64,000 nucleotides of DNA from NCBI RefSeq assembly GCF_023149135.1, contig NZ_JAIWJX010000002.1, positions 3,658,001 to 3,722,000 on the forward strand. The letters run 5' to 3'. The translations under genes and the position numbers were made by a program. This document shows positions 34,733 to 43,705 of this stretch, piece by piece. Below the pieces are notes generated by a model. It ran no database searches and was not told the DNA's origin. It saw only the letters and a list, made by a program, of their open reading frames with translations. This DNA comes from Fictibacillus marinisediminis. GTDB lineage: Bacteria; Bacillota; Bacilli; Bacillales; Fictibacillaceae. Each line of letters starts with the position of its first letter. Positions within the stretch are counted from its first letter, which is position 1.

Positions 34733-35680
34733 ATGGGGATGTTTTTTGGGTTTATAAGTTTACTTGCTCTTTTTGTGTTTGTCATCCTGGCTCTAATCAG
34801 CCTCGTTAAAAAGAATGGAAAAGCGAAGAAGAACTTTTTAATCGCAGGCATATGCATGGTCATTTTTATAGTAGCTGTTTCAACAAGTGGAGCAACTGAT
34901 ACCACACAAACTTCCAGTACAAATGACAAGGCAGTAAAAGATACTGCCTCGAAGAAAGAAACGAAAGAAGAAAAAGCAAAGAGCGCTGAGGTACAAGCGA
35001 AGGAAGAAGCTAAGCAGAAAGCGGATGCTGAGCAAAAAGCAAAAGAAGTAGCGAAAGCTAAAGCGGAAGCTAAACAAAAGGCCAAGGCCGAAGCTGAAGC
35101 CAAGAAAAAAGCTGAAGCGGCAGCAAAAGCAAAAGCCGCTGCCGAAGCTAAACGTAAAGCGGATGCTTTGAAAATGTCAGGCAGTGGAGACACAGCCACA
35201 AAACAGTTTAAACTCGAACCAGGTTTTGTCGTCTTCCAAGCGAAATATACTGGCTCACAAAATTTCATTGTCACTCTTTTAGATGAGAATGGAAACAATG
35301 TGGATCTTTTGGTCAATACGATCGGATCTTACCAAGGCAAACGATTTGTTGCCGTTCCAGATGGCGGCAAGTACATGCTTAATGTGAAAGCGAGCGGTCC
35401 GTGGACCATCCAGGGAAGCCAGGAAATTCCGAAAGAGGAAAAAGGAACAATCAGCGGCAATGGAGACGATGTACGATTTGTACACATGAATTCAGGTGCC
35501 AGAACCTTTACCCTTTCCCATTCTGGCAGCCAGAACTTTATTGTTAAGATCAACGACTCCGTTCTATTGGCGAACGAGATTGGAAATTATCATGGTTCCA
35601 CGGTAGAAAGCATTCCGGATGACTCTGTATATGCGATAGGTATTCAAGCGAATGGACCATGGAAAATTAGTATTAAATAG
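34733..35680 (+). CDS. Membrane-anchored protein with Lys/Ala coiled coil and duplicated beta domain
   Basis: A 315-residue protein. Two membrane segments (~4-27 and ~38-56) are followed by a ~90-residue Ala/Lys/Glu-rich helix (AEAKQKAKAEAEAKKKAE) and two copies of a ~75-residue beta domain (~153-225 and ~242-315). Each copy contains a '(T/S)GSQNFIV', then a 'G(S/N)Y(Q/H)G' and an 'A(S/N)GPWTI/KI' pattern. The layout suggests a cell-surface spacer carrying two small binding domains outside the membrane. No enzyme motif is seen. GGGAGAT precedes the start. Confidence 0.75.
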   Translation: MGMFFGFISLLALFVFVILALISLVKKNGKAKKNFLIAGICMVIFIVAVSTSGATDTTQTSSTNDKAVKDTASKKETKEEKAKSAEVQAKEEAKQKADAEQKAKEVAKAKAEAKQKAKAEAEAKKKAEAAAKAKAAAEAKRKADALKMSGSGDTATKQFKLEPGFVVFQAKYTGSQNFIVTLLDENGNNVDLLVNTIGSYQGKRFVAVPDGGKYMLNVKASGPWTIQGSQEIPKEEKGTISGNGDDVRFVHMNSGARTFTLSHSGSQNFIVKINDSVLLANEIGNYHGSTVESIPDDSVYAIGIQANGPWKISIK

Positions 35681-35689
35681 ATAAACAGA

Positions 35690-35725
35690 AACGGACCGCT
35701 ATTTTGTATAGCGGTCCGTTTTTTG
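35690..35725. terminator. Bidirectional terminator
   Basis: AACGGACCGCTA pairs perfectly with TAGCGGTCCGTT and is followed by six T residues. It separates convergent genes. Confidence 0.9.
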
Positions 35726-35754
35726 TTTGTTATATTCGGAGTACAGTCTTTTTT

Positions 35755-37038
35755 CTAATTCTTCAGTTCCTGCATTCCGCTTTGCCTCAACGTTTCATTT
35801 TTCAGCTTAAAACGCAAGATGCGCTCGACAGCTTCATCAATCCGCTGTTCTGAGAGCTTGTGAGATTGTACAGCCGATAAGATACCATTGTACACCTCTT
35901 TCTGGCTTTGCAGCGTATGGCAGACAAGCAGCAGGTCGGCCCCTGTTTCCACCGCTTTATAACCCAGGTCTTCATTGCTGTAATATTTATGTACAGCTCC
36001 CATCTCCAGGTCATCCGTCACAACAATTCCTTTAAAGCCGAGCTGCTTGCGCAATAGGTCTATTTTGATTTTGGAAGACAAACTCGCTGGATTCTCCTGA
36101 TCATAGGCAGGATACTTGATGTGTGTCACCATTACAAAAAACTTATCATTATCCATTTGGTCAATCATGGATTTAAACGGGTAAATATCGCTGCTTTCAA
36201 GTTCTTTCTTGTCCGCTTGCACCGAAGACGTATCCTTATGAGGGTCTATGCTGCTTCTCCCATTACCGGGAAAATGCTTGACTGTGGCTGTGATACCGCC
36301 ATCCGTAAGACCTTTAATGACCTGCGCCCCATAACTGCTGACAAGCTTTGGATCTGATCCGAATGATCGAGAATCCTTATCCGAAATATCCAGAACAGGC
36401 GCAAAGTTTACATTCACTCCCATGTTCAGCAGCTCTTTGGCAGTAGTGGATGCTTGATGATAGACCGCTTTCGAGTTCTTTTTCACTCCCAAATCATGCT
36501 GAGAAGCTTTAAGTGCCACCTGGTCTCTCATGCGGACAATCAGGCCGCCTTCCTGATCAATACTCACCATAAGTGGAATCTGCAGAGGATCTTTCATAGC
36601 CAGGTTTTGCAGCTGGCTGTTCAATTCTCCCACTTGCTGCTGGTTCTTCATGTTCCTGTCGAACAGAATGATTCCGCCGGCATGATAGTCTTTGATCATC
36701 TCGGTAACTCCGCTGTCTACCTCCTGCCCAGGAAGCCCTACCACAATCAGCTGGCCGATTTTCTCTTTCAATGTCATGTTCTTAATTAGATGATTTACTT
36801 TTTCATCAAGATTTTCTTGTGTAAAAAAAGTAACCTCTGGCTTTTCTCTTTGTGGATCTGCTGGCTTATCGTCAGTTTTAATTGGTTTCATGGAAGGCAT
36901 CGCCTCATCCTGCTGTTTTTCAGGCTGATCCTTCTGTTCATCCTGCCCTTTTAATAAGTAGACAGCCCCTGCCAGGCAGACCAAGATGAATAAAATACTC
37001 CAGGCAAGTCTTCTGCTTTTTCTTTTTCGCCTTCTCAT
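35755..37038 (-). CDS. nagZ: Glycoside hydrolase family 3 beta-N-acetylglucosaminidase, NagZ-like
   Basis: A 427-residue exported enzyme with an N-terminal membrane anchor (~11-28) after a highly basic stretch, then a linker and the GH3 barrel. The substrate loop KHFPGNGRSSIDPHKD matches the NagZ KHFPGHG....DSH motif. Its Asp/His pair (IDPHKD) supplies the acid/base dyad, although the first loop His is Asn here. The nucleophile lies in VTDDLEMGAV. It should remove GlcNAc from muropeptides, as YbbD/NagZ does in Bacillus. Its ATG overlaps the stop of a broken gene upstream (ATGA). A c-di-GMP-I riboswitch lies about 350 bases upstream on the same strand. Confidence 0.88.
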   Translation of the reverse strand: MRRRKRKSRRLAWSILFILVCLAGAVYLLKGQDEQKDQPEKQQDEAMPSMKPIKTDDKPADPQREKPEVTFFTQENLDEKVNHLIKNMTLKEKIGQLIVVGLPGQEVDSGVTEMIKDYHAGGIILFDRNMKNQQQVGELNSQLQNLAMKDPLQIPLMVSIDQEGGLIVRMRDQVALKASQHDLGVKKNSKAVYHQASTTAKELLNMGVNVNFAPVLDISDKDSRSFGSDPKLVSSYGAQVIKGLTDGGITATVKHFPGNGRSSIDPHKDTSSVQADKKELESSDIYPFKSMIDQMDNDKFFVMVTHIKYPAYDQENPASLSSKIKIDLLRKQLGFKGIVVTDDLEMGAVHKYYSNEDLGYKAVETGADLLLVCHTLQSQKEVYNGILSAVQSHKLSEQRIDEAVERILRFKLKNETLRQSGMQELKN

Positions 37039-37250
37039 TGTACGTTGGAATCCCGCTTTTCAAGATGGGCCTGATCGAGTTTCCATTTGCCATCTTCATA
37101 GACAAGATCCCATTCCCCGCCCCATTTCTGTAGTAATGTATGTCCGTTCTTCATTTTATCATAGGATGTCATTTCTACATATGCTGTTGCGGTATCTCCG
37201 TCCGTACTGTTCACTTACAACTTTTTGATTAATGGCTTTTTAAAAAAAGC
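37035..37250 (-). pseudogene. Remnant of a gene ahead of nagZ
   Basis: On the minus strand, codons from about 37214 to 37035 read as a plausible protein tail (for example AYVEMTSYDKMKNG, then KWGGEWDLVYEDGKWKLD) whose stop overlaps the nagZ start as ATGA. Upstream the frame hits a stop (TAA at ~37215), and a believable continuation (INQKVVSEQYG) lies in another frame, pointing to a frameshift or deletion. No intact start with a ribosome binding site is present. The intact gene probably encoded a small exported protein, translationally coupled to nagZ. I do not recognise the family. Confidence 0.6.
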
Positions 37251-37344
37251 AGTCATGGAAGGCAGCTTTAATGTTTTGGAATATGCAAAGAACTACTTAT
37301 ATCTTTTTTGTCCCCTATGTATGGAAAATGTTCCGCAGTCTAAT

Positions 37345-37390
37345 AACATAAAAAAAGACCATGATTAAAAGAACCATAGCACGTATCCAT
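37345..37390 (-). terminator. Expression-platform terminator of the c-di-GMP riboswitch
   Basis: On the minus strand GCCATG-AT pairs with AT-CATGGT and is followed by CTTTTTTT. Its 5' arm overlaps the last bases of the aptamer, so ligand binding would compete with terminator formation and favour read-through. Confidence 0.6.
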
Positions 37391-37476
37391 GGCAGCCAGA
37401 CGATCCTAGTTTAATCCTGCTAAACCTTAGACTCTTCGCTTTGCGTCCTACCCTTTCGAATAGTTTGCCTTTTTCT
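37387..37476 (-). ncRNA. c-di-GMP-I (GEMM) riboswitch aptamer
   Basis: On the minus strand the segment reads GGCAAAC, a hairpin with a CGAAAG loop, then GGACGCAAAGC and AGAGTCTAAGG, and closes with TCTGGCTGCC. This is the order and spacing of the GEMM-I aptamer: a GAAA tetraloop, its AC-GCAAAG receptor strand, and a second helix. It lies between the HD-GYP gene and the broken gene/nagZ pair and should control the latter in response to c-di-GMP. Confidence 0.85.
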
Positions 37477-37496
37477 GTGTATTCTGTTTTCGGTTT

Positions 37497-38489
37497 TCAT
37501 ATTTTAGCAACCTGAAACAAAGTCAGCCCGGAACTCTTTAAATTGATTGGTGAATAGCCTTCTACACATAAAATGGGCTGATTCGGGTTTGCCGGAAAAA
37601 TATGGCTGATATTAGCGCTCTTCCCATTCCTCAGTTCTATTTTTCTGCCCCTTAGCAAGTCCATAACCGCGAAACAAAAAGGGCGCACAATATCAATATC
37701 CAAGCGGTTGGAATTCGCTTCTTTTAGTAACTCCTCAATGGCATAAAAGATGGATTGAGTACTTTTGTACACCCTATTGGAGCAAATGGCATCAAACGTA
37801 TCCGCCACAGAAAGGATCCTTACGAGCATTGGAATGTTTTTTGAGTTTAAGCCAAAAGGGTAGCCCGACCCATCCAGCCTCTCATGGTGCATAAGGGCGC
37901 CCGTAACTACCTCTTTTGGTAATTGGGTATCATTTAAAAGTTCCTGTCCATAAAGGGAATGCTTCTTCATCTCAGCAAATTCTGCATCGGTAAGGAACGT
38001 TGGTTTATACAATATAGCTGGATCAACGAGAAACTTGCCCACATCATGAAACAATCCCATCAGAGGCAATAAATACTGATCATTGTTATTTACACCCATC
38101 ATCTGTCCAATGGTACTGGCGATCAAGGCTACTCTTAAACTATGACTATATAAGTATTCCTCATTCTGAAACTGATCATTGATGTCAAGAATGTTAAGGC
38201 TAGAGTCTTTATATAGTTGTAAGTAGGTTTCACTTATCATCTTAATGTCAGCGTTGGTTAAAGCTTTATTCTTATCAATATTTTTATAGCACGACAATAA
38301 TAACGTTTGTTCTTCTTTCGGATTTAGGCTTGTTTCCTCTGTTCTTATTGCTGCTTCTTCTTTTTGAATTTCGTGCCGGGAAAGCAGCTGAATATGATGG
38401 TCATTTACAACCGTTCCCTTTTTTAATAGAAGAACTCCTCTGGAGGAATAAATGTGCTCGCCTAATTCCATTCCGACTGAAATTGTCAT
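37497..38489 (-). CDS. HD-GYP domain c-di-GMP phosphodiesterase, second copy
   Basis: A 330-residue paralog of the protein at 15550-16569, similar over its full length and with the same closing pattern (NPNQPILCVEGYSPINLK). The active-site motifs are intact: YSHSLRV, FHDVGKF and HHERLDGSGYP. It lies directly upstream of a c-di-GMP-I riboswitch on the same strand, so enzyme and sensor of the same messenger sit 20 bases apart. The first domain (~1-100) is shorter than in the paralog. Confidence 0.92.
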   Translation of the reverse strand: MTISVGMELGEHIYSSRGVLLLKKGTVVNDHHIQLLSRHEIQKEEAAIRTEETSLNPKEEQTLLLSCYKNIDKNKALTNADIKMISETYLQLYKDSSLNILDINDQFQNEEYLYSHSLRVALIASTIGQMMGVNNNDQYLLPLMGLFHDVGKFLVDPAILYKPTFLTDAEFAEMKKHSLYGQELLNDTQLPKEVVTGALMHHERLDGSGYPFGLNSKNIPMLVRILSVADTFDAICSNRVYKSTQSIFYAIEELLKEANSNRLDIDIVRPFCFAVMDLLRGRKIELRNGKSANISHIFPANPNQPILCVEGYSPINLKSSGLTLFQVAKI

Positions 38490-38806
38490 TCATTAACTCT
38501 ATCCTTTCCATTTTTTAAAGAACGAAATGATTTAGATGTTAACCCAATTTATGTAAACACATATTTTTATCGTAGTTCAAAAGCCCTAAAATATCAATAT
38601 TATTTTAAGAATTTTTTGTTTATTCATAATACATCTTAATTTATTAACCATTACAAAAGTCCCTCAGAAAGAGGTGAAACAAGGTATATATACTCATTAA
38701 AATAGATAATATATCCAGTTAAATCTAAAGAACTGTAAACGGTAAACCGATAAAGATATAGGGACGAAAAGTTAATACCTAATATTTTTTAGAGGGGAAG
38801 TTTTTT
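38490..38806. other. AT-rich intergenic region
   Basis: About 315 bases with no gene. It should hold divergent promoters for the HD-GYP gene and the secreted protein gene. A stretch near 38740-38772 recalls part of a GEMM aptamer but lacks the 3' half. Confidence 0.5.
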
Positions 38807-39871
38807 ATGAAAAGGTCGCTAATCACTGTTTTCACATTTGTTCTGGGTCTATGTTTATTTTTCCCTTATACCGGAAAAGCTGCTGCAAACCCAACGTACT
38901 TCACAGCAGAAGCGAACAAAACCACGGTACCTGGAATTTACAAAAGTACGCCAAATGGAAAAGCTTCTTTAGTGCTTAAAGGGGCGATTTTTAAGCCGAA
39001 AACCATTACCAGCCCTTTGATTAAACTGACGGACACAAACTTTTTTCAGACCAATGGAAAAGCTGGAAATAAGGAAGACGAAAATATTATTTCTAAACCT
39101 ATCCAGGACGTTCAAACTTCCGGAAAGGACATCTATTATACAAAATTCCTGATGAGTGCCATGTATGCTGGTAGCTGCGGCGGCGGTGGCGGTGATATTT
39201 TAGAGGTCTTTAAAAAGAGTGCCAGCGGGAAAGTGACAAAGGTTACTTCTGACAAGGTTTCTTCGCACACAGAACAGTCCATCAAAGTTGCTAATTCCTC
39301 ACTTTACTATCCAAAAGTTGAAGATCAAGTAATGGGGAATTTCTCAATTGTTCGCCTGACTTTAAATGGGAAAAGCAAAAAAACACTGATTAAGAAAGTG
39401 GATGACTTCTGGATTCAACAAAATAAGATTTATGTCATCAAAGATGAAGCTCTTTATAAAATGAATCTGGATGGATCAAGCCTTAAAAAACAAACAGATA
39501 TGCAAGCAAAGCTCTATGATGCAAGCGGCTGTGATGAAGGAAACTATATGGTTTCAAAGAATGGCGTGACTGCAGCAAATTGGGACAAATCAAATGAAAT
39601 CGTGTACTACCAATTCTCTACTGGAAAAACTTCAAAGCTTTCAGGAGGGGACGGCATCATTGATGTTAATCTAAAAACAAAAAAATATTTAGCTTTCAGT
39701 TATGACGATGATGAAAACTCCGCTATTTCGCTGTTTGATTTTAAAGGCAAATTGATTAAAAAAGTAAAAGTGTTTAATTGGGATAATGGTTTTAAATTAA
39801 TTTCTGCAGATGCGATAAAAGGGGAACTGCTTTACAGCGAGGGCTCGAAATTAAAACTTACGAAATTTTAA
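38807..39871 (+). CDS. Secreted protein, probable DUF5050-like beta-propeller
   Basis: A 354-residue protein with a signal peptide (cleavage near GKAAA). It carries repeated ~45-residue units in which a 'YY' or 'IY' strand precedes a 'L..(D/N)G.S.K' strand (LTLNGKSKKTL, MNLDGSSLKKQ). That is the look of extracellular DUF5050-type propellers. A Gly-rich loop (SCGGGGGD) near residue 130 and a second Cys near 247 may form a disulphide. Function unknown. AGAGGGGAAG lies eight bases before the start. Confidence 0.7.
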   Translation: MKRSLITVFTFVLGLCLFFPYTGKAAANPTYFTAEANKTTVPGIYKSTPNGKASLVLKGAIFKPKTITSPLIKLTDTNFFQTNGKAGNKEDENIISKPIQDVQTSGKDIYYTKFLMSAMYAGSCGGGGGDILEVFKKSASGKVTKVTSDKVSSHTEQSIKVANSSLYYPKVEDQVMGNFSIVRLTLNGKSKKTLIKKVDDFWIQQNKIYVIKDEALYKMNLDGSSLKKQTDMQAKLYDASGCDEGNYMVSKNGVTAANWDKSNEIVYYQFSTGKTSKLSGGDGIIDVNLKTKKYLAFSYDDDENSAISLFDFKGKLIKKVKVFNWDNGFKLISADAIKGELLYSEGSKLKLTKF

Positions 39872-39918
39872 GCCATACTAAGGAAAATTAAGATGTTCAA
39901 TCCGAGCAAATAATAGTT

Positions 39919-39958
39919 AAAAGAATCAGTGGCTGCACTGGTTCTTTTATTTTTTTCT
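39919..39958 (+). terminator. Terminator
   Basis: AAAAGAA-CAGTG pairs with CACTG-TTCTTTT and is followed by A then seven T residues. Confidence 0.85.
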
Positions 39959-40073
39959 TCTATTTTATAAAAGTCAGTTTAATAGGAAAAAGGTCGTAGG
40001 ATTTTAGTTGTTAATTCCTCTAGGGGGTTTTATAATTATAATGGAAAAAAATTCATAAAAAGGGAGCTCTTCA

Positions 40074-41480
40074 ATGAATAAGAAAATTCCGATGATGTTT
40101 TTAGCACTTGTATTGGTTCTCAGTGTTTTTAGTTTTTATGGCAAGACGGCCTTCGCAAATCATTCAGTAACCGATGCTACACCTGTTAACCTCAATACAC
40201 TCTATCAGTTTACTAGCCAACATGAAAAAAGCTATTACAAAGTAGTTGTTCCCGCAAATGGGATGTTGGAAGTAAAGCTTAGTAATGACTACGGTCTAGA
40301 TAAACGTTTTGCCATCCTCGGCACGAATGGCGGATATTATACAGACTATACATATACGGACGACTCTCAATTTGCCTCTGATTTTGCGAGTCATAAAATT
40401 GGTCTATCACCTGGAACTTATTATATAGAAGTCTATTCTCCGTATGAGGACAACTTTTCATTTAAAATGGGTGCTTACTTTACCCCCAGTGAATATTGGG
40501 AAAAAGAATCTAATGATGTAGTTACGCAAGCTGATGAATTGGTTTTAAACAAACTATACTCTGCTGCTGTTGATGGTGATTCCGACGATGACTTCTTTTC
40601 ATTTACAATGGTCAAAGATGGTTCCACAAAGATAAAAGTCAGTAATACTCCTGATCTCTATCAGAAATTCGAACTTTTTTATGTGAAGAATGGCAAAAAA
40701 GTTGATTTATTCTATAATACAACCGATGACTCTGCCTACGCTTCAGGATACTCAACTATCTCCGTAGGATTACCCAAAGGCAAATATTATGTAAGGGTCA
40801 GTGATCCTAACAATTCCTTTAATGGCACCATCAACCCTACCTATAAAATCGGAGTAGATGCAGCCTATACTGACGATTGGGAAAAAGAAGATAACGAGAA
40901 CGTACAAACCGCAACACCAATGAAGTTAGACCGTTACATGAATGCTGATTTGGCTACTGATGATATTGACTTTTTTAAGTTCACTTTATCTAAGGGAACC
41001 AATTTGCAACTCAATGCACTAAATATTAAAGAAGGTTATTTTAAGTATCTGATCACCGACTCAAACGGCAATGAAAAATTTTATTTAGAAACCATAGAGG
41101 GTGATTATGCTAAAGGCTACAAAACGGGCCGGTTTTATTTACCGGCTGGTACTTACTACTTGAAAACGGGTTCATACGCTGCAGCACAATACAAATTCGC
41201 TCTTAAACAAGTAACCCCTACTCTCAAAGGATCCAACGTGACCGTGACCAATTATAAAACCAAAAGCGACACGATCTATGTAAAAGGCATCCAGAAGAAT
41301 GATGTAGTTAAGGTTTATAGCAGTAAAAACAAATTACTGGCAACTAAAAAAGCAACAGGCACTTCCACAACGGCAACTGTTAAACAGCTTGGAAAGTCTA
41401 CAGGATATGTTTATGTAACGTTAACTAGAGGCAGCATGCTTGAAAGTGCGAAGCTTAAAGAGATTTATAAGAAAGAATAG
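40074..41480 (+). CDS. Secreted protein with three PPC-like domains and a C-terminal Ig-like domain
   Basis: A 468-residue exported protein (signal peptide ending near TAFA). Three ~120-residue units (about 28-138, 142-265 and 268-385) each contain an 'E..YYKV' or 'DDFFSF'/'DIDFFKF' strand and a '(G/A)(T/K)YY(I/V/L)(E/R/K)' strand. This is the pattern of bacterial pre-peptidase C-terminal (PPC) domains, which act as ligand-binding or folding modules on secreted enzymes. No catalytic domain is attached. The tail (~390-468) resembles a Bacillus Ig-like module (TIYVKGIQKNDVVKVY). It may be a matrix or wall-binding protein. AGGGAGC lies before the start. Confidence 0.75.
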   Translation: MNKKIPMMFLALVLVLSVFSFYGKTAFANHSVTDATPVNLNTLYQFTSQHEKSYYKVVVPANGMLEVKLSNDYGLDKRFAILGTNGGYYTDYTYTDDSQFASDFASHKIGLSPGTYYIEVYSPYEDNFSFKMGAYFTPSEYWEKESNDVVTQADELVLNKLYSAAVDGDSDDDFFSFTMVKDGSTKIKVSNTPDLYQKFELFYVKNGKKVDLFYNTTDDSAYASGYSTISVGLPKGKYYVRVSDPNNSFNGTINPTYKIGVDAAYTDDWEKEDNENVQTATPMKLDRYMNADLATDDIDFFKFTLSKGTNLQLNALNIKEGYFKYLITDSNGNEKFYLETIEGDYAKGYKTGRFYLPAGTYYLKTGSYAAAQYKFALKQVTPTLKGSNVTVTNYKTKSDTIYVKGIQKNDVVKVYSSKNKLLATKKATGTSTTATVKQLGKSTGYVYVTLTRGSMLESAKLKEIYKKE

Positions 41481-41569
41481 TAGTTCCAGCTAATTATAAG
41501 TTTATTAAAGTCCCAGACCTGGAGTAGCCCCTAAGGAGACTATCCAAGGCTTCTTCTCGGAACGCAGAT

Positions 41570-41610
41570 CACCCCCTCTCCAACTAATTTGGAAGGGGGT
41601 GTTTGTTTTT
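41570..41610 (+). terminator. Terminator
   Basis: CACCCCCTCTCC pairs with GGAAGGGGGTG and is followed by a T-rich run. Confidence 0.85.
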
Positions 41611-42319
41611 GTTTTGATTTATCATTTTTTGTAGATAGACATCTCCATGCATGTACCTTTCTAGTCAAAGTACAACTCAAGTTAATATTATTGCAACTGA
41701 TAACAAACATTTCTAATGTTCGTTAATCGCACTTAAACTTCAATGTAAATTTATTTCTTTTGAAACAATATTTAAATAACGATATAGATTCTCACAAACA
41801 ATATTTAGCTCCAATATTATTTAATTAACCATATATTAAAATAATTGAAACAATAAATAATATATTTTAAATGTACTCAAAACCTATTTTTTGAAAACGA
41901 CTAAACACTTTAAATAGGAATTTAGGAATACATCAAATATATTACATTTTCTATATCATCTATTTATTTATAAATAAAAAAGATAACCTAATTTAATAAC
42001 GGGTTCTCTTTTGGAGTACAAAAAGTTAAAAAACATCGTAAATCACATATAAATGAGCAAGTGAAAAAGCACTGCAATTTGCAGTGCTTTTAACATTTGT
42101 ATATGTTTCAAATTGGATCGATCCCAATTTTTTATACTTATTCAGCAATCGCACCCGTTTGTGGAAGATCCAATCTTAACGACACGATCACCCGACAAAC
42201 TGAATTAGACTGACTCGTAAAAAAAGCAGTGACGGACTAGGAACTCGAAAGACCTCGACTGCCGCTGCTTTTATTGTGCTAACGTAATCCGGTTAGCGTA
42301 ATCTACTTTAGGAGACAAG
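41611..42319. other. AT-rich gene-free stretch with two hairpins
   Basis: About 700 bases with no convincing reading frame. At 42064-42091 AAAAAGCACTGC pairs perfectly with GCAGTGCTTTT. At 42220-42272 a longer hairpin (AAAAGCAG/CTGCTTTT arms) followed on the minus strand by T residues should terminate the reductase gene. The first hairpin has no obvious gene, so a lost gene or an unannotated small RNA is possible. Confidence 0.6.
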
Positions 42320-42320
42320 T

Positions 42321-42896
42321 TCATCTAACCGTCTGGTAAACGAGGCCTATGGCTCCAGAATCAAATGTCTTGTTTTCGATAAGTTTAAGATTGATCTTCT
42401 CCTTGAGACCTTGGAATAACGGCAACCCGCTGCCAATCAGGACGGGCGAAACCGTAATTTTATACTCATCTATTAAATCAAGCTGCATAAGGTAGTGTGC
42501 GAACCTAGGACTTCCGAGGATGACCATATCCTTGCCTGGCTGCTCTTTGAGGTTCTTGATCTCTTTCTCGACATCTTCTTTCACCAGTCTGGAATTGTTC
42601 CATTCGACTTTCTCCAGCGTCGTGGAAAAAACGATTTTGGATGTCTTTTCGATCCATTCGGCATGATCCCGTTCATGCTGCGAAGCTGATGGGTTCGAAG
42701 GCACAGATGGCCAGTAATTGTGCATCATCTGATAAGTCCCACGTCCCCAAATAACAGTGTCGGCAGTACTCAGAATTTCTTTCGCGTGTTTCTCCAATTC
42801 AGCATCGTAGGAAACCCAGCCAATGTCCATTTCACCGTTCGGCCCTTCTACAAAACCGTCAAGCGATGCGTGCAGAAATAGAACGAGCTTTCTCAT
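42321..42896 (-). CDS. Dihydrofolate reductase-like (RibD C-terminal) family protein
   Basis: A 191-residue protein of the DHFR/RibD C-terminal fold, starting MRKLVLFLHASLDGFVEGPNG, the classic opening of this family, with WGRGTYQMM and VILGSPRFAHYLM further on. Such proteins bind NADPH; most have no known substrate and are not true folate reductases. The start at 42896 has AGGAGA six bases upstream; a start seven codons earlier would bury that site. Confidence 0.88.
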   Translation of the reverse strand: MRKLVLFLHASLDGFVEGPNGEMDIGWVSYDAELEKHAKEILSTADTVIWGRGTYQMMHNYWPSVPSNPSASQHERDHAEWIEKTSKIVFSTTLEKVEWNNSRLVKEDVEKEIKNLKEQPGKDMVILGSPRFAHYLMQLDLIDEYKITVSPVLIGSGLPLFQGLKEKINLKLIENKTFDSGAIGLVYQTVR

Positions 42897-42920
42897 TTTC
42901 AGTTCTCCTTTGTTCATAAT

Positions 42921-43145
42921 ATTTTTGAATTAGATATTGAAGAGGGTGCATATGACGTTGTTTATGATTTGGGTTGCTTTCACCATATTGCTCCTCACCG
43001 TAGAATGAACTACATAGGTCTAATCAAGAAAGCTTTAAAACCGAATGGCTTCTTTGCAATCACCTGTTTTCTACAAGGTGGAGACTTAGGCGTAGCAGAC
43101 ATATACGATTGGAAAGTCTTGCAACAAAGAATCCAACATTGTTAA
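42921..43145 (+). pseudogene. Fragment of a class I SAM methyltransferase gene
   Basis: The plus strand reads as the middle of a methyltransferase: YDVVYDLGCFHHIAP, LIKKALKPNGFFAITCF, then GGDLGVADIYDW, ending at a stop. The SAM-binding N-terminal motif and a start are missing, and the expected C-terminal ~60 residues are gone. The fragment begins only 25 bases from the start of the divergent reductase gene, as if a deletion joined the two. Confidence 0.75.
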
Positions 43146-43652
43146 AACATCTTCATACCCATAAATTGTCTCGTCCAAAAATACCCCTTTCATCATACCC
43201 ACACCCCACTGACCTTAATGTCTTAATATTAGATCTATTCTAACTTAAATTTTCTTTAATTAACAGAGATATCCAGTGTCCGTTATTCCATAATCCTGCA
43301 CGTTTGTTGAATAAGGACAGCATACTTTTAATCTTATTTATATATTCGATTTAGTCGTCGTCTAATCTTTTTCGCCAAAATTGGTAAGTCTTTTAACAAG
43401 TGAATTAGCATATTAGCCAAAGTCAAAATCCTTTCTTATTTATTGTCTAATTTTGCGTATAATAAATGCCTTGAACCCATTCTAAGTACTCCTATAATGC
43501 TTCATTGGCGGGTAAGATCGTGATTCGTTACTCCATTGTTTGCTGCATAATTATATTATTTAACCTTCTAATTTCTAATTTAAATTCTCTTTTATTCATT
43601 TTCTCCGTATTTAGTTATCTAACCCCACTCTATTTGTACTTTTTAAAAAAAC
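43146..43652. other. AT-rich gene-free stretch
   Basis: About 500 bases between the methyltransferase remnant and the biosynthetic cluster. I see no reading frame with a ribosome binding site. It may be the left boundary of the cluster. Confidence 0.5.
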
Positions 43653-43686
43653 AGGGTTGATTCCCGAAAATAGGGAGTCAACCCTT
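43653..43686 (-). terminator. Terminator at the left end of the biosynthetic cluster
   Basis: AGGGTTGA-TCCC pairs with GGGA-TCAACCCT, just past the Sfp-type gene's stop codon on the minus strand. Confidence 0.85.
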
Positions 43687-43705
43687 ATTATTGCATTTCT
43701 TTAAA

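Noticed and set aside
38740..38800. A second c-di-GMP-I riboswitch ahead of the secreted DUF5050-like gene
   Set aside because: GGTAAACC and GGGACGAAAAG recall the GEMM core, but the GAAA tetraloop, the second helix and the closing GGT/GCC strand are missing.
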